A stretch of 28,932 bases of DNA from a virus. Both the position numbers and the translations under genes were made by a program. This document shows positions 22,801 through 28,885 of the stretch, one piece after another (positions within the stretch are counted from its first letter, which is position 1; each line of letters starts with the position of its first letter). The stretch lies in the IMG/VR virus record IMGVR_UViG_3300020021_000042, positions 1 to 28,932 of that record; one strand, 5' to 3'. Under the pieces are notes generated by a model, which was not told where the DNA came from, ran no database searches, and was given only the letters and a program-made list of their open reading frames with translations.

Positions 22801-23720
22801 GCGGTAAAGACGATGCTTTGATTGATGTTCCCTACCATGAACGGGCCATCAATTGGCAGGAATTGGGCGATTGACCATGATCGCGGAGCGCGCCGCTCGA
22901 TCTTCAGCTGCTGATAGCCCTTGGCTCCCCGCTTGTCGCAGGCGAGATAGACCACGTCAGCCGACTGGTCACAGCGAACCAGATCAAGATCGCCGAGGGC
23001 GTAGTTCGTCGGCAGGGTCATGGCCCCGGCCCCCTCGATCGCAACGCTGTCGATGAGACACGAGTTTGTGGTGTGATTGGAGAATTGGAGATAGAAATCC
23101 CCGGAAGGGGAAAAGACCAGTGAATGGGTGCCGGCGCCGATAGTCGTCTCCGCGATATATTCGTCTCCGCCGCTGGTTGATCCAACCCGAAGAACAGTGT
23201 CGTTGCGCTGCACCACAATGCGAAGGGCGTGCTCCACGCCTGCCTCGTTCACCGTAACTTGCTGAGTGACTATGGCGCTGTTCGAGCCGTTCCCTACCAG
23301 TTGCAGGAAGCCTCCGCTCCCGCCGTAGTTCGTCCAGTTCGAGGTAGCCCCCGCCTCGTCCGAGATCATCCAGCCAACGATATCTGTTGTGAATGTCCCG
23401 TTCGTGATGACGGCCGTAACCGCAGGTCGTGTGATAATGGCTTCATTCACACGCACGCGAAGCAGCATATCGGTGAACTCAAATATCGCCGTGTCATCGA
23501 GACTATAGATAAACGGGAGATAATAGGCTTGAGCATCGTTGTAACTGCCGTCGATGTAGCCCCAACCTGGACGGAGCATCGATGAACCAAGGGTGCGGGA
23601 AATAAAGTTACGCTGGACGAATGCGGAGAAAGGATATCGTTTTAGGTCAACACGGGCGAGGCCAAGCTTGGACAGTCGCCCCCGGTTGAGAGCAAGAATT
23701 GTCTTATTTTCCAGAGACAT
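22563..23720 (-). CDS. Tail tubular protein B (gp12-like nozzle), N-terminal part, interrupted by a frameshift
   Basis: 385 codons from ATG 23720, two of every three plausible: residues 1-307 look like gp12, whereas the rest (SISQVLRRSLLLIMLAASSG onward) is the wrong frame. Early residues (NRGRLSKLGLARVDLKRYPF, then RPGWGYIDG) are typical of nozzle proteins. Residues about 105-232 are a carbohydrate-binding-like jelly-roll insertion (NGTFTTDIVGW, LQLVGNGSNSAIVTQQVTV, HSLVFSPSGDFYLQFSN). The frame changes at 22800/22801, where the code reads ACC GCG ACA in this frame and GAC ATC AAT in the -1 frame. A joined product would be about 900 aa. Cause unknown: mutation, sequence error or recoding. 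Confidence 0.8.
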   Translation of the reverse strand: MSLENKTILALNRGRLSKLGLARVDLKRYPFSAFVQRNFISRTLGSSMLRPGWGYIDGSYNDAQAYYLPFIYSLDDTAIFEFTDMLLRVRVNEAIITRPAVTAVITNGTFTTDIVGWMISDEAGATSNWTNYGGSGGFLQLVGNGSNSAIVTQQVTVNEAGVEHALRIVVQRNDTVLRVGSTSGGDEYIAETTIGAGTHSLVFSPSGDFYLQFSNHTTNSCLIDSVAIEGAGAMTLPTNYALGDLDLVRCDQSADVVYLACDKRGAKGYQQLKIERRAPRSWSIAQFLPIDGPFMVGNINQSIVFTATSISQVLRRSLLLIMLAASSGLTARARSSKQTSVGRVSTPIRSGSPEWATRGNSALVFPEPMSERSPCNAASAMLGHG

Positions 23721-23723
23721 AGG

Positions 23724-24356
23724 CTACTCACCACGTCGAGTGCCGGTCCCCATGCGCGCCGATGCCCATCTACCGCGTGCAGGAATTTTCGATGGTTGCT
23801 CCATCGCCGAGTTGGTGCGCGCGGCTGAAGCAGCCATCTCCGTCTTGCGGATCATGTCCTCTTCGCGCTTCTCGCTTTTGGTGATCTTTCCGATAATGCG
23901 CGAGGCGAAGTAACGCTCGACATAAAGCTTGAAACTCTCGGGCCATTTGGTGAAGTCAAGGCCATAGGCCGCATCGTTTGAGACGTATTTCACATAGAGA
24001 CGAGCAAGGTCCGAATACCAGAATCCGGCTTCCTCTGAATAATCTGTCACGGGATTGCTGAATCGCTCATCCGACCAGACGCCTGCGGTCTGAACAAAAT
24101 CGCCGGGCATTCCGAACCGGTTGGAAACACCGAAGCTCGGCGTGTAGTCCGGATCTGGGTCCACGGCCATCGAACGGAGAGCGAAGGTCCAAAGGCCTTG
24201 TTCCAAACAATGCTTTAGGCCACCCGTTGTGACCCCACCATCCCCCCAGACTTCATCAAGCAGGAAGCGGCCCTCAGCTCTGTCCGTCAAAGCTGCAAGA
24301 GCCCGAGAGGACGTTTCCCTCAAAGCCCCGTTGTAGATTTCCAGTTGTCCGTAGAT
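23724..24356 (-). CDS. Tail tubular protein A (gp11-like adaptor)
   Basis: Gp11-like gatekeeper/adaptor between portal and nozzle, close to 200 aa. Homology-like sequence starts TIYGQLEIYNGALRETSSRA, a hallmark N-terminus of the family, followed by LTDRAEGRFLLDEVWGDGG and FALRSMAVDPDPDYTP. The first canonical start is a TTG at 24323, which would remove the conserved TIYGQLEIYNGA. The stretch from the preceding TAA (24366-24368) to that TTG contains no ATG, GTG or TTG. A ribosome-site-like AAGAGGG lies just upstream of an ATC codon at 24356, so I place the start there (210 aa); CTG at 24344 is the alternative. The C-terminus is basic and disordered-looking (PARGRWASARMGTGTRR). Confidence 0.75.
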   Translation of the reverse strand: MYGQLEIYNGALRETSSRALAALTDRAEGRFLLDEVWGDGGVTTGGLKHCLEQGLWTFALRSMAVDPDPDYTPSFGVSNRFGMPGDFVQTAGVWSDERFSNPVTDYSEEAGFWYSDLARLYVKYVSNDAAYGLDFTKWPESFKLYVERYFASRIIGKITKSEKREEDMIRKTEMAASAARTNSAMEQPSKIPARGRWASARMGTGTRRGE

Positions 24357-24365
24357 GGTGCCCTC

Positions 24366-24698
24366 TTAAGCGGCTGATGCAATAGGCGGCCTGCTCTTGC
24401 CTTTCGGCTTGGCAACCACTTCCTCGGGAATAATGGGCTCGCGCAGTTCGGTCTGATTCAGCAACTGGGTATAAACGATACCAACGCCGATTTTGAGAAC
24501 GATCAGTTCGGCAAGATTGCTCAAATCCTCCCAGAGGCAGGTCACCCGGTCACCCACAGTCATCGTATCAGCCCTGTGTGCTAAGTATGCGGGGTCGAGA
24601 ATCTGTTCCATGGTTGTTTCAGGCTCAACACTGACCTGCCAACGCTGAATCGCGTAAGTTTCGATCTTAATGCGACCTAAATTTACAGACGTGTTCAT
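24366..24698 (-). CDS. Hypothetical protein between decoration and tail-tube genes
   Basis: 110 aa from ATG 24698 with a strong ribosome site (GGAGG, nine bases upstream). It contains VGDRVTCLWEDLSNLAELIV in the middle and a basic proline-rich tail (AKPKGKSRPPIASAA). Its TAA is in frame with the following gp11-like reading frame. It is the first gene after a strong terminator, so it may be the first one expressed at lower level, as T7 gp11 and later genes are. I do not recognise the family. Confidence 0.7.
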   Translation of the reverse strand: MNTSVNLGRIKIETYAIQRWQVSVEPETTMEQILDPAYLAHRADTMTVGDRVTCLWEDLSNLAELIVLKIGVGIVYTQLLNQTELREPIIPEEVVAKPKGKSRPPIASAA

Positions 24699-24760
24699 TG
24701 CTCAATCCTCCGGGTTGTGAAGCCCGGAACAGTACCACGCCGCAACGATACGTACCAGTT

Positions 24761-24794
24761 GAAAAACCCGGCGGGGTATGCGGTCCGCCGGGTT
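24761..24794 (-). terminator. Rho-independent-type terminator after the capsid genes
   Basis: A perfect 10-bp stem, AACCCGGCGG at 24765-24774 paired with CCGCCGGGTT at 24785-24794, encloses a 10-base loop. On the minus strand it is followed by TTTTTC. It sits between the 92-aa gene and the 110-aa gene, just as T-phi follows gene 10 in T7, and would lower transcription into the tail genes. The plus-strand side lacks a T-run. Confidence 0.85.
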
Positions 24795-24813
24795 CTTCCA
24801 ACCGGAGGTCGGC

Positions 24814-25092
24814 TTAGGAGGCGGCCCCAATCGTGGTGCCGGCCGAAAGGTTCGTGGCCTGGCCGGTGAAGGACAAGACCTGATGCACAGTGATAAGTGG
24901 TGTAGTGGTATCGCTGACGAAGACCAGATCGTGGACCTTCATACCAAGTGTCTTGCCATCGGTAAAATATGCGGCACCAGCTACAGTTGCGGCAACGTCA
25001 GCCGATTGATATTGCCAGAAGCGCATGCCAACGTTGTCGTTGATCGATCCATTGTTGACCATGATGGGTTGGTTTGTCGTTGCGTAAGTCAT
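24814..25092 (-). CDS. Small decoration-like capsid protein
   Basis: 92 aa starting at ATG 25092, preceded by CAGGTG about eight bases upstream. It lies directly after the major capsid gene and before the terminator, a usual place for capsid decoration or head-fibre-related proteins. The sequence is beta-rich with FWQYQSADVAATVAGAAYFT followed by DGKTLGMKVHDLVFVSD. It resembles the N-terminal domain of the 303-aa tail protein at 5662-6573. A role in stabilising or decorating the head is inferred. Confidence 0.7.
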   Translation of the reverse strand: MTYATTNQPIMVNNGSINDNVGMRFWQYQSADVAATVAGAAYFTDGKTLGMKVHDLVFVSDTTTPLITVHQVLSFTGQATNLSAGTTIGAAS

Positions 25093-25125
25093 TCTTGCAC
25101 CTGTTCGAAAGAGTTAACTAGAGAA

Positions 25126-25153
25126 ATGGCCCTCAGTTCTCACCAAGGGCCAT
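25126..25153 (-). terminator. Hairpin between capsid and decoration genes (weak terminator or mRNA stabiliser)
   Basis: Stem of eight pairs: ATGGCCCT at 25126-25133 with AGGGCCAT at 25146-25153, loop of 12 bases. On the minus strand it is followed by TTCTCT, a poor T-run, so it is more likely a partial attenuator or an RNA-stability/processing element setting the ratio of capsid to decoration protein. Confidence 0.5.
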
Positions 25154-25159
25154 CACCAT

Positions 25160-26002
25160 TTAGCTTGAGGCGACCGCGGAACCGTCGTGGAGCGTCTTGA
25201 CCACATGGGTCGTAAGCAGCAGCTTCGCCCCCATGAATGCCGAGGCGCGATCCCAGTAGTAGGACTCTTCCTTGTTGTAATCGCCCTCGACTTCCATATC
25301 GCCGGTGTTGATGGCGTAACCAATGCCATCGCGGTGGAACAGGAAGCAGGTCTCGGACGCCGTCGTCCGGCCGGGAAGGCGGTTTGAGACGAAGAAGTTG
25401 ATGCCCAACCAGCGTTTCATCTTAACCGCCGGGCCATCAAGAACCTTCACCTCGACGTAGTCTGCCGAAGCGAATTCCTTGATTTGGTTCAAGTAATTGC
25501 GTGCGGCAGGCGTGATCGCGTAGAAGATATTGCTTTCGTCTTCGATATCGACATCCTGTTGCCCCAGAAGCGCCTGAGCCTTTGAGATCGTATCGAGATT
25601 GAACGGAAGCGCCGTGCTGTTCAACTGCAAGGTTGCGTTGGCTAGCTCGGCGATGATGAGATCGTCAGCTTTACGGTTGATGACCTTGACGACGCCCTTT
25701 TGCATCAGCATGCGCATATTACCTTGCGCCGTGAAGATGTTAAACTTCGTGCGGCGTACCTTGTCATGCCATTCCTGCAATGTGCAGGCTGGGTTGGTGA
25801 CCGTGTCTGTGCGCGAAGGAATCAGACCTTGCGGACCACGGCTCGTAGCTTCTGCACCACCAGTACCGCCGGTGAGAAAGATAGCTTGGTTGCCCTGGAT
25901 GACGAAAAAGGTCGTAACGGAGTTACGGAAAAGAGAGACGCCTTGCTCAGCTTGGGCGATTAGCTCTTGTCTATACTGAACTTGGGTGGCTGTGTCGGTC
26001 AT
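25160..26002 (-). CDS. Major capsid protein (probable)
   Basis: 280 aa from ATG 26002 with ribosome site AGGAG six bases upstream. Its place directly downstream of the scaffold block and upstream of decoration protein and terminator supports coat function. The N-terminus is helical (YRQELIAQAEQGVSLFRNSV), followed by a loop with GGTGGAEATSRGPQGLIPSR and a later TLQEWHDKVRRTKFNIFTAQ segment. The ending includes YWDRASAFMGAKLLL, typical of coat proteins in this gene arrangement. It is somewhat shorter than T7 gp10A (345 aa). HK97-like fold is assumed rather than shown. Confidence 0.8.
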   Translation of the reverse strand: MTDTATQVQYRQELIAQAEQGVSLFRNSVTTFFVIQGNQAIFLTGGTGGAEATSRGPQGLIPSRTDTVTNPACTLQEWHDKVRRTKFNIFTAQGNMRMLMQKGVVKVINRKADDLIIAELANATLQLNSTALPFNLDTISKAQALLGQQDVDIEDESNIFYAITPAARNYLNQIKEFASADYVEVKVLDGPAVKMKRWLGINFFVSNRLPGRTTASETCFLFHRDGIGYAINTGDMEVEGDYNKEESYYWDRASAFMGAKLLLTTHVVKTLHDGSAVASS

Positions 26003-26082
26003 AGCACTCCTATGAGGGGTTAAACTGAATAGTTACGGGAACGATCCGTAGCCTTCCGGTTTATCCTCACGGAGTGAGCGGT

Positions 26083-26205
26083 TTACCCTTTGGGGGCCGC
26101 GAGCACTTCGATAGGCTCCATCTTGCAATCGGCTGTGTCTTTCGGGACTTTTGCAAGTTTCCCCAAAGAGACAACGCCACCAATATACGCGCGTCGTAAT
26201 GACAT
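26083..26205 (-). CDS. Small 40-aa ORF before the capsid gene
   Basis: ATG at 26205 opens 40 codons ending in TAA at 26083, filling the gap between the 86-aa gene and the capsid gene. The product has a basic start (MSLRRAYIGG), a KLAKVPKDTADCKMEPIEVL middle and ends in AAPKG. No Shine-Dalgarno sequence is clear. It fits the compact layout, and without it the gap would be more than 200 bases, but it remains unproven and unrecognised. The 80 bases between its stop and the capsid gene contain a small CTCAC-TCC-GTGAG hairpin. Confidence 0.45.
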   Translation of the reverse strand: MSLRRAYIGGVVSLGKLAKVPKDTADCKMEPIEVLAAPKG

Positions 26206-26220
26206 TTCAACAACAATTAT

Positions 26221-26481
26221 TCAGGACAACCGGCGACGGCCCTTTTCCCAGTCCTCACGATTATCGAGGCTATGGTGAACCATTACCCCTTCATCCTCCG
26301 TCGGATGACGCCAGCACGGCGTATCAACTTCGTGCGGACGCAGATCATCAACCGGATGAACATGGATGAACCCACCGACCGAATCGGCGAACCAGCCGGG
26401 CCACACGATCGTCTGGACGCATGGGACCAGAAGCGACTCACCCCATTCAGCGCCTCCTCCAAACGGCCGCCCTCTGGTCAC
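26221..26481 (-). CDS. Small conserved phage protein with CWxxP and HHSxDxRE motifs
   Basis: 86 aa starting at a GTG (26481) in a GTGA overlap with the gene upstream. It contains GGFIHVHPVDDLRPHEVDTP, then CWRHPTEDEGVMVHHSLDNR and a final ExxxxGRRR. Phage structural regions commonly encode a short protein of this pattern, usually with CWCxP and HxSxDGRE; here the second Cys is an Arg. The His/Cys content suggests metal binding in the family, but one expected ligand is missing here. Function unknown. Confidence 0.65.
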   Translation of the reverse strand: MTRGRPFGGGAEWGESLLVPCVQTIVWPGWFADSVGGFIHVHPVDDLRPHEVDTPCWRHPTEDEGVMVHHSLDNREDWEKGRRRLS

Positions 26482-26903
26482 GTCTCTTCCTCTGGCTCCG
26501 AAACCGTGAACCTCCGTCCCTCGATCAGCCGATCCATAGCGCGATCATGGATCTCCTTGGCGCGCTTCTCTCTCAAAGCCTCCGCCATATCCCGGTAACT
26601 TTCCTCAGGCATCACATAGTAAAACCGGCTCCCACAGAGCATCGCGGTCGGCCGGTACTTGTCAGGCAGACAATTCCAAAGCCGATCCTCGCCCCACCGG
26701 CAAAAGGCCGCACCAATGTTGATTATCCAGAGATATGGAAGCGTGCGCCACGTCCTGACGCTCCGCTGCCGGCGCGCAGCCGTGAGTTCCAGATATTCGC
26801 GCTGAAGAGCGTCCCCGACGCCCGGCTTCCAATAATCACTACCACTATCGCCGATCATTGCGTTGATGGCGGCGAAGCGGTTATCTCTCGGCCTACTACT
26901 CAC
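26478..26903 (-). CDS. Small protein sharing the scaffold's C-terminal motif
   Basis: 141 aa from GTG 26903, overlapping the upstream gene by eight bases. Residues about 9-45 (RFAAINAMIGDSGSDYW, then DALQREYLELTAAR) repeat the C-terminal segment of the scaffold protein. The middle is a hydrophobic, Trp-rich section (TWRTLPYLWIINIGAAFCRW) and the end is a charged helix (MAEALREKRAKEIHDRAMDR). The shared motif suggests it contacts the same partner, probably the coat protein or the procapsid interior. The family is not recognised. Confidence 0.7.
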   Translation of the reverse strand: MSSRPRDNRFAAINAMIGDSGSDYWKPGVGDALQREYLELTAARRQRSVRTWRTLPYLWIINIGAAFCRWGEDRLWNCLPDKYRPTAMLCGSRFYYVMPEESYRDMAEALREKRAKEIHDRAMDRLIEGRRFTVSEPEEET

Positions 26904-27183
26904 TTGGCCGAAGCGGTGCGCCCCGACGGGGCTCGGTAATTGATCTGACTTTGGTCACGAGCTTTGCGACGGCTTCCTTCATCGGCTGACCATCACCAGC
27001 TTCCAGGGCGTCAAGCGCCTGATCGCTAGAATCCACGATCTTTAATTTAACAACAGCGTAAAGACCACCGTTCTCAGCGAGAACGTCGCTAGAATCCAAC
27101 TGACTCCGAAGCTCGGCTGCAAACATCGAGACCGCGCTTTCGCACCGCATTGCGGCCCGTTGGGCATCGTTTGGAATAGGCAT
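26896..27183 (-). CDS. Hypothetical protein downstream of the scaffold
   Basis: 95 aa from ATG 27183, two bases after the scaffold stop. It is mostly helical and acidic (MRCESAVSMFAAELRSQLDS, ALDALEAGDGQPMKEAVAKL) with a basic tail (EPRRGAPLRPSE). No ribosome site is obvious, so translation may depend on coupling to the scaffold gene. I do not recognise it; it might be a capsid assembly partner by position only. Confidence 0.65.
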   Translation of the reverse strand: MPIPNDAQRAAMRCESAVSMFAAELRSQLDSSDVLAENGGLYAVVKLKIVDSSDQALDALEAGDGQPMKEAVAKLVTKVRSITEPRRGAPLRPSE

Positions 27184-27185
27184 AG

Positions 27186-28238
27186 CTACGCAGCTCGCTT
27201 CTTGATCTCCAGCTGGGCAGCCAGGAGATCATGATATTCCTTCTGGAGGATCGGACCTTTGTCCTTGCTCCAATACTCGCTCTGGTCGTTGCCCATCATG
27301 GATTTGATCGTGGCCAAACGGCTTTCCATGTCCTGAATTTGGGTCGGGCCGCCCGGCAGATTGAGGCCGGCCAAAGGGTTTACCTGCCGTGCCCACATGA
27401 AGAGACTTCGGATTACGTTAGGATTGCTCATGAGCGGCACGCCATCGGGACCGTAGGCCTCGGTGAGCGCCTTTGAAGCAGGCTGCGGCATCGTATCCAG
27501 AAGCCCGGTCACGATATTCGTGTTGTTCTTATATTCGTCAGGCCCCCATTCCTTCATAAGCTCAGCCACCGTCGCTTCCTTGGCCGTCCGGTTGGATTCG
27601 ACACGCCTGTTGAAGCCTTCTTGCGTCAGTTCGTAATAAACATTCAGAGCTTCATTCACGACTTCGGGACTGGCGTTTTTCCCGTGGAGGCGTTCCACAA
27701 ACTTGTTTACCAACGGCTTGTCCTGCTCACCAACCACGAGACCGTCTGCCAGCTTGATTTCGTACTTGTCGGCAGTCTCAGGGATACCCTCCTGCTTCCG
27801 CCATGCCGCGAGCTCTTCAGGCTTGGCCTCTTCGCCGGGATGCGGTTTACGATAGGCTCCAGACGACAGTTTCTTTTCCAATTCACGATATGACCGATTG
27901 ATGTCCTCGGGCGAACCAAAGGCTTGAAGACGTTTGAGTTCCTTGGCGTCGCCGGCGGCCATCACTTCGCGCCAATCGGACGGCCATGCGGGCTTTACCT
28001 CTGGTTCGGCTGGCTTATCCGGCTCGGCTGGTGTTGGCGCAACGGCTGTATCCGGCTTAGGGGCAACCGCAGGAGCTGGTTCCTGCGGCTTGGGGAGGTC
28101 GCCAGCGGCGGCGGGTGCCGCTGGTGCCGGAACGGGCTCTGGGGGCTTGGGATCGACGGCTGGAGGTGTCGCGGGGACGGGTGGCGTCGCCGGCGGATCA
28201 ACCTTCACTTCGCCCGCAGGCGCTGCCGCATCAGTCAT
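27186..28238 (-). CDS. Capsid assembly scaffolding protein
   Basis: 350 aa starting at ATG 28238 with ribosome site GGGGGA five bases upstream. Residues 1-90 are Pro/Ala-rich and disordered-looking; the remainder is charged and helical (EVMAAGDAKELKRLQAFGSP, NRSYRELEKKLSSGAYRKPH, ADKYEIKLADGLVVGEQDKP, ALNVYYELTQEGFNRRVESN). The C-terminus (RLATIKSMMGNDQSEYW, then ILQKEYHDLL) is where podovirus scaffolds bind coat. The position just before the capsid genes equals T7 gp9. Homologues in this type of phage share the ELEKKL and YELTQEGFN style. The stop precedes the next ATG by two bases. Confidence 0.85.
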   Translation of the reverse strand: MTDAAAPAGEVKVDPPATPPVPATPPAVDPKPPEPVPAPAAPAAAGDLPKPQEPAPAVAPKPDTAVAPTPAEPDKPAEPEVKPAWPSDWREVMAAGDAKELKRLQAFGSPEDINRSYRELEKKLSSGAYRKPHPGEEAKPEELAAWRKQEGIPETADKYEIKLADGLVVGEQDKPLVNKFVERLHGKNASPEVVNEALNVYYELTQEGFNRRVESNRTAKEATVAELMKEWGPDEYKNNTNIVTGLLDTMPQPASKALTEAYGPDGVPLMSNPNVIRSLFMWARQVNPLAGLNLPGGPTQIQDMESRLATIKSMMGNDQSEYWSKDKGPILQKEYHDLLAAQLEIKKRAA

Positions 28239-28249
28239 GTTTCCCCCGT

Positions 28250-28633
28250 TTAGTTGGCTGGATCATCTTTTGGTTCGCGCGCCGGTTTTGGTTCAAGCGG
28301 CTTGCGGTCCTGAAATCTCTTGATGAGGCTATCGCCGGATTCTTCGAGGAAGTACACGAGCCACGCCCCGATGAAACGGCGGCCTTCCTTAAAGTCACCT
28401 ACGTCAGGCTTATCAGGAGTAAACGAAATACCCCCGATTGTACAGGCTTTCTTCACAAGCCAGCCGAAAAAGCGTTGCTGTTGTTCGGCATTTGCTGTTC
28501 CGGCGGCTACAGCTTTCAGGGCAATGATGTCGGCATAGTCATGGTCCGGCGCATCGAGCGCAGCGTGCTGCTGAATAGTCAGGCGCCGACGGAGCTTCGG
28601 AATCGGTGATTTTCTGGGGCGTTCGACTGCCAT
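28250..28633 (-). CDS. Bbp19-like phage structural-region protein
   Basis: 127 aa from ATG 28633; a GTG at 28663 would add ten residues without better support. The central part NAEQQQRFFGWLVKKACTI, then DVGDFKEGRRFIGAWLVYFL, resembles the Bbp19-type domain, with a QQR...WL helix and an EGRRFxG helix. The start is basic (ERPRKSPIPKLRRRL) and the end is a charged proline tail (EPKPAREPKDDPAN). In related phages such genes lie near portal and scaffold; function is unknown. It is the first gene of the leftward block in this window. Confidence 0.7.
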   Translation of the reverse strand: MAVERPRKSPIPKLRRRLTIQQHAALDAPDHDYADIIALKAVAAGTANAEQQQRFFGWLVKKACTIGGISFTPDKPDVGDFKEGRRFIGAWLVYFLEESGDSLIKRFQDRKPLEPKPAREPKDDPAN

Positions 28634-28711
28634 GAAACCTAACGTTGAAATTGAGTTGCGCACACGGTACGTTGCGTCTTCAGACTAATCACTAAAACAC
28701 GGGGATACAAC
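28634..28711. promoter_or_regulatory. Divergent intergenic region
   Basis: These 78 bases separate the leftward late block from a rightward gene, so they should carry promoters or a regulatory site. A sigma70-like pair for the plus strand is TTGAAA at 28645-28650 and TACGTT at 28668-28673, 17 bases apart, which is a weak match. No phage-type promoter is recognisable from a single copy. Confidence 0.25.
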
Positions 28712-28885
28712 ATGGCAACCACAAAGAAGACTGGAAGCTTTCAAGGCCATTCGAACAAATTGGGCTACGGCGGCAGGAGCCGTCAACTGGCCGCGAAAGG
28801 CGTGCCGCAAGCGGTAATCGGAGCCATTGCACGAAGCAAAGGCGCGGCACCCGGCGGTAAGAATTTTCACGGCAAGCGCAAATAG
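28712..28885 (+). CDS. 57-aa basic protein
   Basis: The only convincing plus-strand gene. ATG at 28712 is preceded by GGGGA seven bases upstream and TAG is at 28883-28885. The product is Gly/Lys/Arg-rich (MATTKKTGSFQGHSNKLGYG, SRQLAAKGVPQAVIGAIARS, then KGAAPGGKNFHGKRK). I recall short basic phage proteins of this pattern (GSF-x-G-x-SN-x-L-x-x-GGR) but no function. It may bind nucleic acid or coat proteins; inference only. Confidence 0.7.
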   Translation: MATTKKTGSFQGHSNKLGYGGRSRQLAAKGVPQAVIGAIARSKGAAPGGKNFHGKRK

